64,000 nt of DNA from Hymenobacter sp. BT188. GTDB taxonomy: Bacteria; Bacteroidota; Bacteroidia; Cytophagales; Hymenobacteraceae. A program made the translations under genes and the position numbers. The DNA is taken from positions 434,001-498,000 of the forward strand of contig NZ_JACSCW010000003.1 of NCBI RefSeq assembly GCF_014333585.1. Direction: 5' to 3'. Shown here in pieces: positions 26,818-34,917 of the stretch. Below the pieces are notes generated by a model. The model saw nothing but the letters and a program-made list of their open reading frames with translations. It made no database searches and was not told the DNA's origin. Numbering within the stretch: position 1 is the stretch's first letter; each line of letters opens with the position of its first letter.

Positions 26818-27786
26818 ATGGGTCTAGTGACGTGCGTAATTGGGGGGGGGGGCTTCGTTGGCCAGGCAGTGGTGCAAGACCTACTACAGAACACTGATCG
26901 GAACGTAGTGATAGTAGGGCGTAAACCACTGGAGTCGCAGTTGCCGGCTCGGGTGCGCTATGTGCAAAATCCATCCGGAGCTTCGGATGAACTGCTTAGT
27001 ACCATATTATCCGAAGTTGACGAGGTCATTGACCTAGCTTATGCTACAGTACCGCAAACCAGTTTTCAGAATCCGGTAAATGATATTTTAGTGAATTTGC
27101 CTGAGGCTGTACGCTTGTTCGAACATGCAACGCAGTGGTCGCTTCGCAAGTTTGTTTGGGTTTCATCAGGAGGAACTGTATACGGCCACGCCCAACAAGT
27201 GCCCTTAACCGAAGATCACCCCACGAACCCAGTATCTCCTTACGGTATCACTAAACTAGCTATCGAGAAATATGCTCATCTTTACTATTGCTCCACACAA
27301 CTCCCTATTGTGTGTGTGCGTCCATCTAACGCTTACGGTGAGGGTCAGCGCGTTTATGCCGGGCAGGGGTTCATCGGCACAGCCATTGCTTCTCTACTCG
27401 ACCACCGAACCTTAGATCTATTTGGAGACGAGGGTACCATTCGTGACTATTTGCACATAAAGGATATGGCCCGTGGCATAGTTGCAGCGTTAACCGATGG
27501 CCATGCAGGACAAGTGTATAACATTGGTAGCGGAATAGGGCACAGCAACCGTCAGGTATTGGAAATCTTAGAGCCATTAGCCCGCACTATAGGTGTGCCA
27601 TTACGCTTACATGTACACCCTGAGCGACCATTCGATGTGAAGGTTAACGTTTTAGACAGTACCAAATTATACGCCCATACCAATTGGAAGCCATTGTTAT
27701 CCTTTGAGCGGGGGATACGGCAAACGTGGGAATGGTACGTTGCAAACTATAAAGGCAGATATAGTGCTGATGGGTCAAGGCCTTAA
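26818..27786 (+). CDS. NAD-dependent sugar epimerase/dehydratase (extended SDR) with 11-G tract at its 5' end
   Basis: 322 residues. Rossmann motif VIGGGGFVGQAVV (about 7-19), catalytic region WVSSGGTVYG, YGITKLAIEKYAH (YxxxK), then RPSNAYGEGQ and the C-terminal IRDYLHIKDMARG and YNIGSG. It belongs to the UDP-glucose 4-epimerase-like family; the product sugar is not clear. The glycine motif is encoded by GGG GGG GGG GGC preceded by ATT, giving 11 consecutive G at 26842-26852. A one-base slip here would frameshift the protein after about 12 residues, so expression may be phase variable. It is the last gene before a very stable hairpin. Confidence 0.85.
   Translation: MGLVTCVIGGGGFVGQAVVQDLLQNTDRNVVIVGRKPLESQLPARVRYVQNPSGASDELLSTILSEVDEVIDLAYATVPQTSFQNPVNDILVNLPEAVRLFEHATQWSLRKFVWVSSGGTVYGHAQQVPLTEDHPTNPVSPYGITKLAIEKYAHLYYCSTQLPIVCVRPSNAYGEGQRVYAGQGFIGTAIASLLDHRTLDLFGDEGTIRDYLHIKDMARGIVAALTDGHAGQVYNIGSGIGHSNRQVLEILEPLARTIGVPLRLHVHPERPFDVKVNVLDSTKLYAHTNWKPLLSFERGIRQTWEWYVANYKGRYSADGSRP
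26842..26852 (+). repeat. Poly-G tract of 11 bases in coding sequence
   Basis: Eleven consecutive G at codons 9-12 of the epimerase gene. Most other G or C runs of the GGGGGGC type in the window are exactly six long. Such tracts are classic slipped-strand contingency sites in other bacteria. Confidence 0.85.
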
Positions 27787-27814
27787 GACGGTCTGAGTAT
27801 CGTGTGAGTAAAAC

Positions 27815-27894
27815 AGTACAGCAGACTTCTATAAACTAAAAGCCTCACCATTTCACGATGGTGAGGCTTTTAGTTTATAGAAGTCTGCTGTACT
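27815..27894. terminator. Perfect 37-bp hairpin, likely bidirectional terminator
   Basis: Arms at 27815-27851 and 27858-27894 are exact inverted copies with a six-base loop. The inner part (AAAAGCCTCACCAT / ATGGTGAGGCTTTT) looks like an ordinary terminator with A and T tracts, but pairing continues 23 bases further. It lies between the epimerase gene (+) and the convergent lipoprotein gene (-). Confidence 0.88.
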
Positions 27895-27952
27895 AATAGC
27901 AGTGCTATTATCGTAGACAAGTATTAGGATACTTTATCAGTAGACCGAAAGC

Positions 27953-28342
27953 CTATTGCTTACTAGCTAGATAAAAAGTAGTCATAGTGACTTCTCCCGT
28001 GGGTTGAGTTGTCGTGTTATAGAGAAAGGTGTATGCACCGTCAGGAGTCGTGTATTCTGCTTTGTAAATCAACTTGACCGGTGGGGGGCATGCAGCATGT
28101 CCAACCCATTTGGCAATCTGACCATCAGCTGGAGTCGCTTCTTTCACAATAGTCATCAAAACAGGGCAGCTCAAGCCAGTTACTGCTTGTCCTTGCTCCC
28201 ACTGGTCGCCCACGGCGAATTGATCGGTCGGGGCTGCCTTCAGCTTAGCTGGAGCAATGGAATCGGATTCCTTGGCGCAACCTGTAAGTAACGCTACTAC
28301 AGTTATTGCTGCAAGACGGGAAAATGAGTAGAAAAGTGCCAT
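27953..28342 (-). CDS. Small predicted lipoprotein of unknown function
   Basis: 129 residues, the only minus-strand gene inside the polysaccharide locus. It has a lipoprotein signal peptide with lipobox (ITVVALLTGC, Cys about 22) followed by AKESDSIAP. The mature part contains two conserved-looking cysteines (VTGLSCPVLMTIV and VGHAACPPPVKLI) that could form a disulfide, and ends YNTTTQPTGEVTMTTFYLAS, suggesting a small beta-rich fold. No family recognised. Location is periplasmic or outer-membrane anchored. Its orientation and the flanking hairpin suggest independent transcription. Confidence 0.75.
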   Translation of the reverse strand: MALFYSFSRLAAITVVALLTGCAKESDSIAPAKLKAAPTDQFAVGDQWEQGQAVTGLSCPVLMTIVKEATPADGQIAKWVGHAACPPPVKLIYKAEYTTPDGAYTFLYNTTTQPTGEVTMTTFYLASKQ

Positions 28343-28807
28343 AGGTTATAAGAGAAAGATGATTAATTAATGATTTATCAAATATAAGTGCAAGTTCTGT
28401 AATATGCTAATTCAAACAAAAATTATACTTAATTCCATATAGGGCTGAAATAGTTATACAAATAGCTTGCTGAACGCATAGGTATAATCAATAGATGCAT
28501 AATAGATGGGAGAGCCATTGGGGGGCTTTTTTAACTTTTATACAGCCAATAGTGAATCAATCCGAGTAAAAGAGTCAAAAGGGTCCATTTGATCCAAGGC
28601 GTATGGTTTGTTTGATAGTGCAAAGGCCATTGCTAGGAACGAAACTTGATATACGGATCCAGGTTTGGCAGCCGCAGGAAAGGGGGCAGCGTATGCTTAA
28701 TTCAATAATGCTGCTTCGGTCTTACCTTTGTAGCACTACAATTCCTGTTGAAGTAGTTAACAGTACTGGAGTGCTTTGTGCATAATGCCTACTAATACAA
28801 CTCGTTT
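28343..28807. other. 465-base AT-rich spacer without a convincing gene
   Basis: Contains the upstream region of the lipoprotein gene and the promoter of the GT4 gene at 28808. At 28513-28532 there is a weak terminator-like element on the + strand (AGCC, seven-base loop, GGCT, T-tract) with no gene in front of it; it includes one GGGGGGC core. A 60-codon ORF at 28603-28785 overlaps the promoter box and lacks support. Confidence 0.45.
28723..28730 (+). promoter_or_regulatory. -7 box TACCTTTG for the GT4 gene at 28808
   Basis: Exact TAnnTTTG match, 77 bases before the ATG. No good -33 TTG was found. It restarts transcription after the 27815-27894 hairpin. Confidence 0.5.
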
Positions 28808-29932
28808 ATGAGAATTGCTTTCGTATCATTAATGAGAGCGTTCCCGTGGGGTGGGAGCGAAGAATTATGGTTTAGAGCTGCGAGGCTTGCTTTGGCTCAG
28901 GGGCACAGTGTCTGTACGCTTACCCAAAAATGGAACAAGACACCAGATAAAATAAAGGAGTTAGAGCGCTTAGGTGCCGAGATTACTTTCTACGACGCTA
29001 CACAGTATAATATTGTCGAGAAGCTAGCTATCAAGCTACACGCGAAGAAAAACGAATCTGATATCGTTCCGAATATGAATGCCGATGTGTACATCTTATC
29101 CAATGGTTCAACATGGGATTTTCTGTATAATTATTCTCTGACGCGCAAAATTCTTAGAAAGGGAAATCCTTATATATTAATCAGTCAGCACAGCTTTGAG
29201 AATGGGCATATTGTGAAGCCCGGAAGGCGAGAGGACGCCATTTCAATTATTAAAAAAGCTGAAATAATATTTTTTGTTGCCGAGCGTAATCTGCGCGCGG
29301 CCGAGCGTCAATTAGGACATTTGATAACGAACAGCCGGGTCATCAGCAATCCTATAAATATCAAGGATGTAGCTGTGAAAGCATTTCCCGCGTCAGCCAG
29401 ATTGCTGATGGCTTGTATTGCCAGATTCGACTGTGATTTTAAGGGTCAGGATATATTGCTGCAAGCCCTAAGCACGGAACAGTGGCAAAAGCGCGACTTC
29501 TGCTTGAAGCTATATGGCAATGGGCCGCACTTAAGCCACCTGAAGCAGCTGATTGAAATGTATGCTCTGCATGATAAGGTTACGATAGAAGGGCATGTAG
29601 CTGATGTTGATAATATCTGGCAAATGAATCAGGTGCTGGTGCTGCCTTCTTTAAGCGAGGGCACTCCGCTGGTAATGGTGGAAGCAATGTTATCGGGCAG
29701 AGCTGTCTTGACGACCAATGTAGGGGACAACGGCAGATACGTACTTGACAATAAGACAGGTTTTTTAGCCGCTACAGCATCGGTAGAGTGTCTTAGCCAG
29801 AGCCTTGAGGACTTGTGGGGTAATAAGAATACACTCAGCAAAATGGGCGAAGCAGCGTATGCCCACGCCGTTACCCTAGTAGACTTTCAACCGGAACAAA
29901 CGCTGCTGGAATATATTCGGGGAGTACACTAA
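28808..29932 (+). CDS. GT4 glycosyltransferase
   Basis: 374 residues. N-terminal acceptor domain with SLMRAFPWGGSEELWFRAA, whose GGSE motif is common in family 4 enzymes. Donor domain with LMACIARFDCDFKGQDILL, LKLYGNGPHLSHL, VTIEGHVADV and VLPSLSEGTPLVMVEAMLSG, including E-x7-E, then VGDNGRYV. It follows its own promoter-like box. Substrate unknown. Confidence 0.88.
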   Translation: MRIAFVSLMRAFPWGGSEELWFRAARLALAQGHSVCTLTQKWNKTPDKIKELERLGAEITFYDATQYNIVEKLAIKLHAKKNESDIVPNMNADVYILSNGSTWDFLYNYSLTRKILRKGNPYILISQHSFENGHIVKPGRREDAISIIKKAEIIFFVAERNLRAAERQLGHLITNSRVISNPINIKDVAVKAFPASARLLMACIARFDCDFKGQDILLQALSTEQWQKRDFCLKLYGNGPHLSHLKQLIEMYALHDKVTIEGHVADVDNIWQMNQVLVLPSLSEGTPLVMVEAMLSGRAVLTTNVGDNGRYVLDNKTGFLAATASVECLSQSLEDLWGNKNTLSKMGEAAYAHAVTLVDFQPEQTLLEYIRGVH

Positions 29933-30003
29933 ACTGCTTGCAGGCCTAAGGGAGCCAGTAACAGTCTTCCAAATAATAGCCAGCCTTTACACGTTCAACG
30001 CTT

Positions 30004-31101
30004 ATGAACCCCACCGGAGTGTCATTCTTAGTTTGTACCTACAATGGGGCTCCACGCATTGCTGAGACATTAACTTGCCTAGCGCAACAGCAGGTACCAG
30101 CCGGGGTACTGTGGGAAGTGATTTTTGTGGATAATGCTAGCACCGATAGTGTTGCGAAGATAGCCCGGCGCTTGTGGGATGAGCTGGGATCACCCGCCCC
30201 GCTACGGATACTTCTCGAGCCCCGTCCGGGCTATAAGATTGCGATGGAGCGCGCCATTAGTCAGATCCGGTACAGCTACGCCTGCATCGTAGACGATGAC
30301 AACCGGCTGGCGCCCGACTACCTTGCCGTCGGCGTTGCTGTCTTAAACAGCAACCCGACTATTGGCATCCTTGGGGGGCAAAATACGGCCACATTTGATG
30401 GCCAGGAACCCAGTTGGTTTCCGGCTTTTCAGCACTGCTATGCCGTTGGTCAGCCTCTTGATCGGGCGGCTGGTGGGTTTAGTTCACTACCCGATGGCGA
30501 TGTGGGCCGCAATGTATTGTGGGGCGCTGGAATGTTTGTACGTATCGAGATATGGACTAGGCTGCAGGAAGTAGGCTTCAAAAGTTTATTTACTGGTCGG
30601 CAAGGGGAGAAAGACCTGACCGCCGGCGAGGACGATGAACTATGCTATATAGCCAGATTGCTAGGCTATCAGGTCTGGTACTCGTCTAAGCTACATTTGC
30701 GGCATCATATGACTGATTCCCGGATGACTCCCACTTATCGGGACCGTTTATTTTATGCCTCCGTCCGGTCGGCTGGCCGGTTAGGAGCTTACCGTAATGC
30801 TTTGTGGGGTAGAGCGGTGAAAAGCAGTGGTGTGCGCTCAAACTTGGTTAAAGATATCTTGTACATGAGCCTAGGCCTATCTAACCGCGTGTTGAATAAA
30901 GCGTTCGTAAAAGCGTTCCTTCAGGGCGACACCTTTTACCTTATGAATTGTAAGCATCATTTCTTAACGCTCTACAACTTTATTGGTGATTTTAATCACA
31001 TAAGAAAACATTATAGCAGGGTAGTGGAATTGAAAAACGAGGTTGAGAATAAATTTAAAACAATAGACCTCGAATTACAGGATGGAGTACAGCAATCCTG
31101 A
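30004..31101 (+). CDS. GT2 glycosyltransferase
   Basis: 365 residues. The GT-A core starts SFLVCTYNGAPRIAETLTCL, with FVDNASTDSVAKIA and the metal site VDDDNRLAPDYL (about 98). VLWGAGMFVRIEIW and AGEDDELCYIARLLGYQVWY (about 210) carry the ED pair expected of the catalytic base. The C-terminal part is basic, without a clear membrane helix. It resembles glycosyltransferases of exopolysaccharide loci; donor unknown. Confidence 0.88.
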   Translation: MNPTGVSFLVCTYNGAPRIAETLTCLAQQQVPAGVLWEVIFVDNASTDSVAKIARRLWDELGSPAPLRILLEPRPGYKIAMERAISQIRYSYACIVDDDNRLAPDYLAVGVAVLNSNPTIGILGGQNTATFDGQEPSWFPAFQHCYAVGQPLDRAAGGFSSLPDGDVGRNVLWGAGMFVRIEIWTRLQEVGFKSLFTGRQGEKDLTAGEDDELCYIARLLGYQVWYSSKLHLRHHMTDSRMTPTYRDRLFYASVRSAGRLGAYRNALWGRAVKSSGVRSNLVKDILYMSLGLSNRVLNKAFVKAFLQGDTFYLMNCKHHFLTLYNFIGDFNHIRKHYSRVVELKNEVENKFKTIDLELQDGVQQS

Positions 31102-31135
31102 TAGCTTTGATAGAATAGAATAAATACCAGATACA

Positions 31136-32257
31136 ATGAAAGACTCTCCTCTGTATAGAGTTATCAAGTCGACGTTCGATTCTATAACGAGGAGTGCATC
31201 CTTGCTAATGCCTGCCTGGAAGAAATATCAGGTTACGGAAGTCATGCCCGCTGCGCCCTCTTATTTGCCAGCGTTGCCAGTGAATCATAAAATGCTGCCG
31301 CCGCCTTTTGCTACGGCTTTCAAAAAAGAAATAGAGTTTGAGCATCATAAGATTTATGCGGTTCAGGATGTATATGTGTCTTGGGACGGAGCAGTTTTTA
31401 AAAACCTACAGATTTTTACGCCTAGCCTGGTTAAGCCGGAGTTCAGAGGTAGGTTTCAGGATACTTTTTTGTTGCGTCAGTGGTTCGGCGAAGTAGTTAC
31501 GCTGCCCGAGGCAGAGCCTGGTATAGCAGTAGCGCACAATCAGTGGTCGGCAGAGAACTATTATCACTGGATGGTTGATACTTTACCTAGGCTATTAATT
31601 CTGCGAAATAAATATCCTAATTATCTGCTGTTGGTTCCGCAGCCTTTGCCCCCCAAACAGTTCCCTGACTATATTCAGAAGAGTGCCTCGGTCTTCGGTT
31701 TTACTAAATATTATCCATTGACCACCAACCAAATATTGAAGGCGGAACACCTTGTGTTAGCTGAGCTGACTGCTGAGTCACTTTTCCAAAATCCGGAATT
31801 GATGCAGAGGGTAAGAGCAGAACTCATTGCTGCGTTGTGCCCGGAGAAAACAACTCCTACGAGGCGCATTTATGCATCACGGGCTACGCAGTCTGTTCGG
31901 CGTTTAGTTAATGAGGCTGACATAGAGGAGCTACTTCAAGCGTATGGTTTTGAAACAGTGTTTTTTGAGCAACTCTCATTCCTGGAACAGGTACAGTTGA
32001 TGAGGGAAACAAAGATCTTTATGGGCACTCATGGGGCAAACATGACAAACTTGATGTTTCTGCCCCATGAGTCAACAATCATAGAGCTATTAAATAAGGA
32101 AGACGGCGACCTTTGCTACTTTCGGTTGGCTTCCTGTTTCTCGCTTCCTTACTTCTGTGTTCCTTGCGAAAGCACTGATAGTAACCTATCGAACCAAGCT
32201 GACCTTAGAGTTGATCTGGAAGAGCTGAAGCAAATCATTTCAACTGTATTAAAATGA
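31136..32257 (+). CDS. GT61 family glycosyltransferase (capsular polysaccharide biosynthesis type)
   Basis: 373 residues. GT61/DUF563 motifs: VAHNQWSAENYYHWMVDT (about 135-152), LPRLLILRNKYPNYLLLVP, RRIYASRATQSVRRLVNE and the characteristic C-terminal MGTHGANMTNLMFLPHES with VIELLN. Family 61 includes xylosyl- and N-acetylglucosaminyltransferases, and bacterial members are common in capsule loci. A UDP-xylose synthase is encoded at 7078, so xylose transfer is possible but unproven. There is no obvious membrane anchor. It follows the GT2 gene by 34 bases. Confidence 0.87.
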   Translation: MKDSPLYRVIKSTFDSITRSASLLMPAWKKYQVTEVMPAAPSYLPALPVNHKMLPPPFATAFKKEIEFEHHKIYAVQDVYVSWDGAVFKNLQIFTPSLVKPEFRGRFQDTFLLRQWFGEVVTLPEAEPGIAVAHNQWSAENYYHWMVDTLPRLLILRNKYPNYLLLVPQPLPPKQFPDYIQKSASVFGFTKYYPLTTNQILKAEHLVLAELTAESLFQNPELMQRVRAELIAALCPEKTTPTRRIYASRATQSVRRLVNEADIEELLQAYGFETVFFEQLSFLEQVQLMRETKIFMGTHGANMTNLMFLPHESTIIELLNKEDGDLCYFRLASCFSLPYFCVPCESTDSNLSNQADLRVDLEELKQIISTVLK

Positions 32258-32373
32258 ATGTAGCAGTATATTAATTGAAGGCAGATGGTTTGGTAACGTA
32301 CTTGTGTGTGGTGCAAACGAAGTACTAATGTCTTGTTTATGTAACATATACAGCAGGTCTGCAACCTTTGGGC

Positions 32374-32403
32374 TTGACACCAAGTAAAACGCGCCTATCT
32401 TTG
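32374..32403 (+). promoter_or_regulatory. Promoter of gmd (TTG-N19-TATCTTTG)
   Basis: TTG at 32374-32376 (within TTGAC) and TATCTTTG at 32396-32403 form a complete Bacteroidota promoter. The predicted leader is about 95 bases to the gmd ATG at 32504. Confidence 0.75.
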
Positions 32404-32503
32404 TCCCTCTTATTTCGGGACCGGTGAGCAAGCCATCGCTACGCTGCTCGTAATTCAAAATAAAATTGTTGAATCAGTAAGGTCTGAGTCAAATCTACTC
32501 TCT

Positions 32504-33616
32504 ATGAAGCGTGCACTAGTAACCGGCATTACCGGTCAGGATGGAGCTTATTTAGCTGAATTGCTGCTGAGCAAGGGCTATGAGGTTCACGGTATTAAGC
32601 GTCGGTCTTCCTTATTCAATACGGACCGTATTGACCATTTATATCAGGATCCGCACGAGTCTAATGTGCGCTTCAAGCTGCATTACGGCGACCTTTCTGA
32701 CTCTACTAACCTGATTCGTATCATTCAGGAAGTTCAGCCTGATGAGATTTACAATCTGGGAGCGATGTCGCACGTGAAAGTGTCATTCGACACGCCTGAA
32801 TATACAGCCAACGCTGACGGTATTGGTACCCTACGTATTCTGGAAGCTGTGCGCTTGCTGGGCTTGACAAAGAAAACCCGTATTTACCAGGCTAGCACGT
32901 CAGAACTATATGGCTTGGTACAGGAAGTGCCGCAGTCGGAGCGGACGCCCTTCTATCCCCGTTCACCTTATGCAGTAGCGAAAATGTATGCCTACTGGAT
33001 CACGGTGAACTATCGTGAAGCTTACGGAATGTTTGCGTGCAATGGCATCCTGTTCAACCATGAGTCGCCCTTGCGTGGCGAGACTTTTGTTACGCGTAAA
33101 ATTACCCGTGGCACAGCGCGTATCGCTATGGGCCTTCAGCAGAAAATATTCCTCGGTAACCTGGATGCCAAGCGCGATTGGGGCCATGCTAAAGACTATG
33201 TAGATGCTATGTGGCGCATCTTACAGCAAGACGAACCCGAAGACTTTGTTATTGCTACCGGCGTAACGACGACAGTGCGTGACTTTGTGAAGATGGCTTT
33301 TGAGGAGGTAGGCGTTCAGCTAGCGTTTGAAGGCGAAGGAGTAAATGAAAAAGCCGTTGTGGTGCGTTGCAGCAACCCGGAGTTTCCTCTAGATGAAGGA
33401 CAAGTAGTAGTAGAAGTAGACCCAGCTTATTTCCGCCCTACGGAGGTTGAATTGCTAATTGGCGACCCTACCAAATCAAAGGAGAAGCTAGGATGGGTGC
33501 CAAAGTACGACTTACCAGCACTGGTGAAAGATATGATGCAGGCTGATATTGCTTTATTTCGCCGCGATGAATATCTGCTTAAAGGCGGACATAAAGTGTA
33601 TAGCTATCATGAGTAA
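32504..33616 (+). CDS. gmd: GDP-mannose 4,6-dehydratase
   Basis: 370 residues. NADP-binding [15 protein letters not shown] (about 7-21), [16 protein letters not shown] typical of Gmd, catalytic threonine/serine region QASTSELYG with glutamate, [10 protein letters not shown] (YxxxK) and the family signature [16 protein letters not shown]. It converts GDP-D-mannose to GDP-4-keto-6-deoxymannose. The product is used by GDP-fucose synthase encoded at 19548. It has its own promoter and a strong terminator, so it appears to be a separate transcription unit within the locus. Confidence 0.97.
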   Translation: MKRALVTGITGQDGAYLAELLLSKGYEVHGIKRRSSLFNTDRIDHLYQDPHESNVRFKLHYGDLSDSTNLIRIIQEVQPDEIYNLGAMSHVKVSFDTPEYTANADGIGTLRILEAVRLLGLTKKTRIYQASTSELYGLVQEVPQSERTPFYPRSPYAVAKMYAYWITVNYREAYGMFACNGILFNHESPLRGETFVTRKITRGTARIAMGLQQKIFLGNLDAKRDWGHAKDYVDAMWRILQQDEPEDFVIATGVTTTVRDFVKMAFEEVGVQLAFEGEGVNEKAVVVRCSNPEFPLDEGQVVVEVDPAYFRPTEVELLIGDPTKSKEKLGWVPKYDLPALVKDMMQADIALFRRDEYLLKGGHKVYSYHE

Positions 33617-33647
33617 AGCCGGCTCGGCTCATTTCTTATTGTTCAAT

Positions 33648-33677
33648 AAAAAGGCCGGGCACAATCCGGCCTTTTTT
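33648..33677 (+). terminator. Terminator after gmd
   Basis: AAAAAGGCCGG (33648-33658), seven-base loop, CCGGCCTTTTT (33666-33676). It is 31 bases after the gmd stop. Confidence 0.92.
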
Positions 33678-33804
33678 ACTAAATAATGGAGTAAAGGCTT
33701 TTGTAGCTTTTACCAACTCGATCTGGTTTATTAGTTTGAAGCTGTTCAAGACCAGCCGAATTAGATAAACAGATGCGCTCTCATGATGATAAGCCAGATA
33801 AATA

Positions 33805-34815
33805 ATGGATATTGTTATAAAGTCATTTAACCGACCCTACTACCTAGAAAGGTGCTTGCGCAGCATCTATAGCTTCGTTTCGGGTGAATTTAAAATTCGG
33901 GTGCTTGATGATGGAACTCCGCCTGAATATCTGGATAAGATATCCCGATTATACCCGTCAGTAATAATTGCCCGTTCGCCTTTATATGAGCAAAAAGTCG
34001 CTGCATTGAAGGCACACGTAAGCGACCAAAAGAAGTATGATCAATTCTTTATTCCTACTGCTTTCTGGATTAAGGAAATTAGTAGGTGCTCCGACATATT
34101 CCTTTTATTGGAAGATGATATCTGGTTAACAGCACCATTGTCTTTGCTTGATTTTCAGGCGGAAATGCAGGCCAAGCATATTGCTATGGTCAAGCTGAGC
34201 TGGCTTGGTAATGCTACGCTGATAGGAGGAACGAAGCGACGTATCAACGATCACATGGAAGAAATAATACCAGCTATTCCATTTGTGTCACAAGCAATAT
34301 TTCTTAATAAATATCGGATACGATCGGTATTATATCGGTTAGGCATTCTGCATCTGATGAAATCAGACTTTAAATTTCAATTACCATTTTACTCACTTTA
34401 CTCCGTTGCTTCTGCTTTTTTCGATAAGAAATACTGGTTATATCTGTGGGATGATGCGCTAACGAAGGTGGACGAGGGTCGACAGTTGCGTAAAGCAGCT
34501 CATTGGCTTGAGTCGACAAATAGTAGGTATGCCAAGTCTACTGAGGAGGTAACAAAAACATCATTTATCACTTCCGCAACGAACGAGTTTAAGGAGGCTA
34601 ATCTGGATATTATCAGGTTTAACTATCATGTGAATGAGGCGTGGCTGCAAGGCGAATTGGATGCTATGCATAACTTCCCCGCCGATTTTGAACTAGCCTA
34701 TATTGGACAGTTCTTGGATGCAGCCCATGATGCGCGTAGCACGTACGCGGAGTGGCTCAAATGGATTATACAGTTTAAACATCAGTATCAGCGTATCGGA
34801 TGTGAGGTAGACTAG
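33805..34815 (+). CDS. Putative GT2-like glycosyltransferase
   Basis: 336 residues. The first about 110 residues look like a GT-A domain: DIVIKSFNRPYYLERCLRSI, then RVLDDGTPPEYLDKI and the acidic FLLLEDDIWLTAP near 110, a DxD-type candidate. The rest (IPFVSQAIFLNKYRIRSVL, PFYSLYSVASAFFDKKYWLY) matches nothing I recognise, and NEAWLQGELDAMHNFP near the end is distinctive. Probably a glycosyltransferase of a divergent GT2-like family. It is AT-rich and lies between gmd and the flippase gene. Confidence 0.65.
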   Translation: MDIVIKSFNRPYYLERCLRSIYSFVSGEFKIRVLDDGTPPEYLDKISRLYPSVIIARSPLYEQKVAALKAHVSDQKKYDQFFIPTAFWIKEISRCSDIFLLLEDDIWLTAPLSLLDFQAEMQAKHIAMVKLSWLGNATLIGGTKRRINDHMEEIIPAIPFVSQAIFLNKYRIRSVLYRLGILHLMKSDFKFQLPFYSLYSVASAFFDKKYWLYLWDDALTKVDEGRQLRKAAHWLESTNSRYAKSTEEVTKTSFITSATNEFKEANLDIIRFNYHVNEAWLQGELDAMHNFPADFELAYIGQFLDAAHDARSTYAEWLKWIIQFKHQYQRIGCEVD

Positions 34816-34903
34816 CACTCCTATGATGGGGGCAAAATCTGTTGTGTCTCTGTTTATCGGGAATCATTAAGAGACACCCGAGAATAAGCCCGGCAAGAGA
34901 GTG

Positions 34904-34911
34904 TACCTTTG
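34904..34911 (+). promoter_or_regulatory. -7 box TACCTTTG directly before the flippase ORF
   Basis: Exact TAnnTTTG match ending six bases before the ATG at 34918. If used, the transcript would be leaderless, or translation would start further inside the frame. No -33 TTG was found at the expected distance. Confidence 0.4.
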
Positions 34912-34917
34912 TAGAGG

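Noticed and set aside
28603..28785. 60-codon ORF in the 465-base spacer
   Set aside because: It overlaps the TACCTTTG promoter box of the next gene and has a random-looking composition with no domain or signal.
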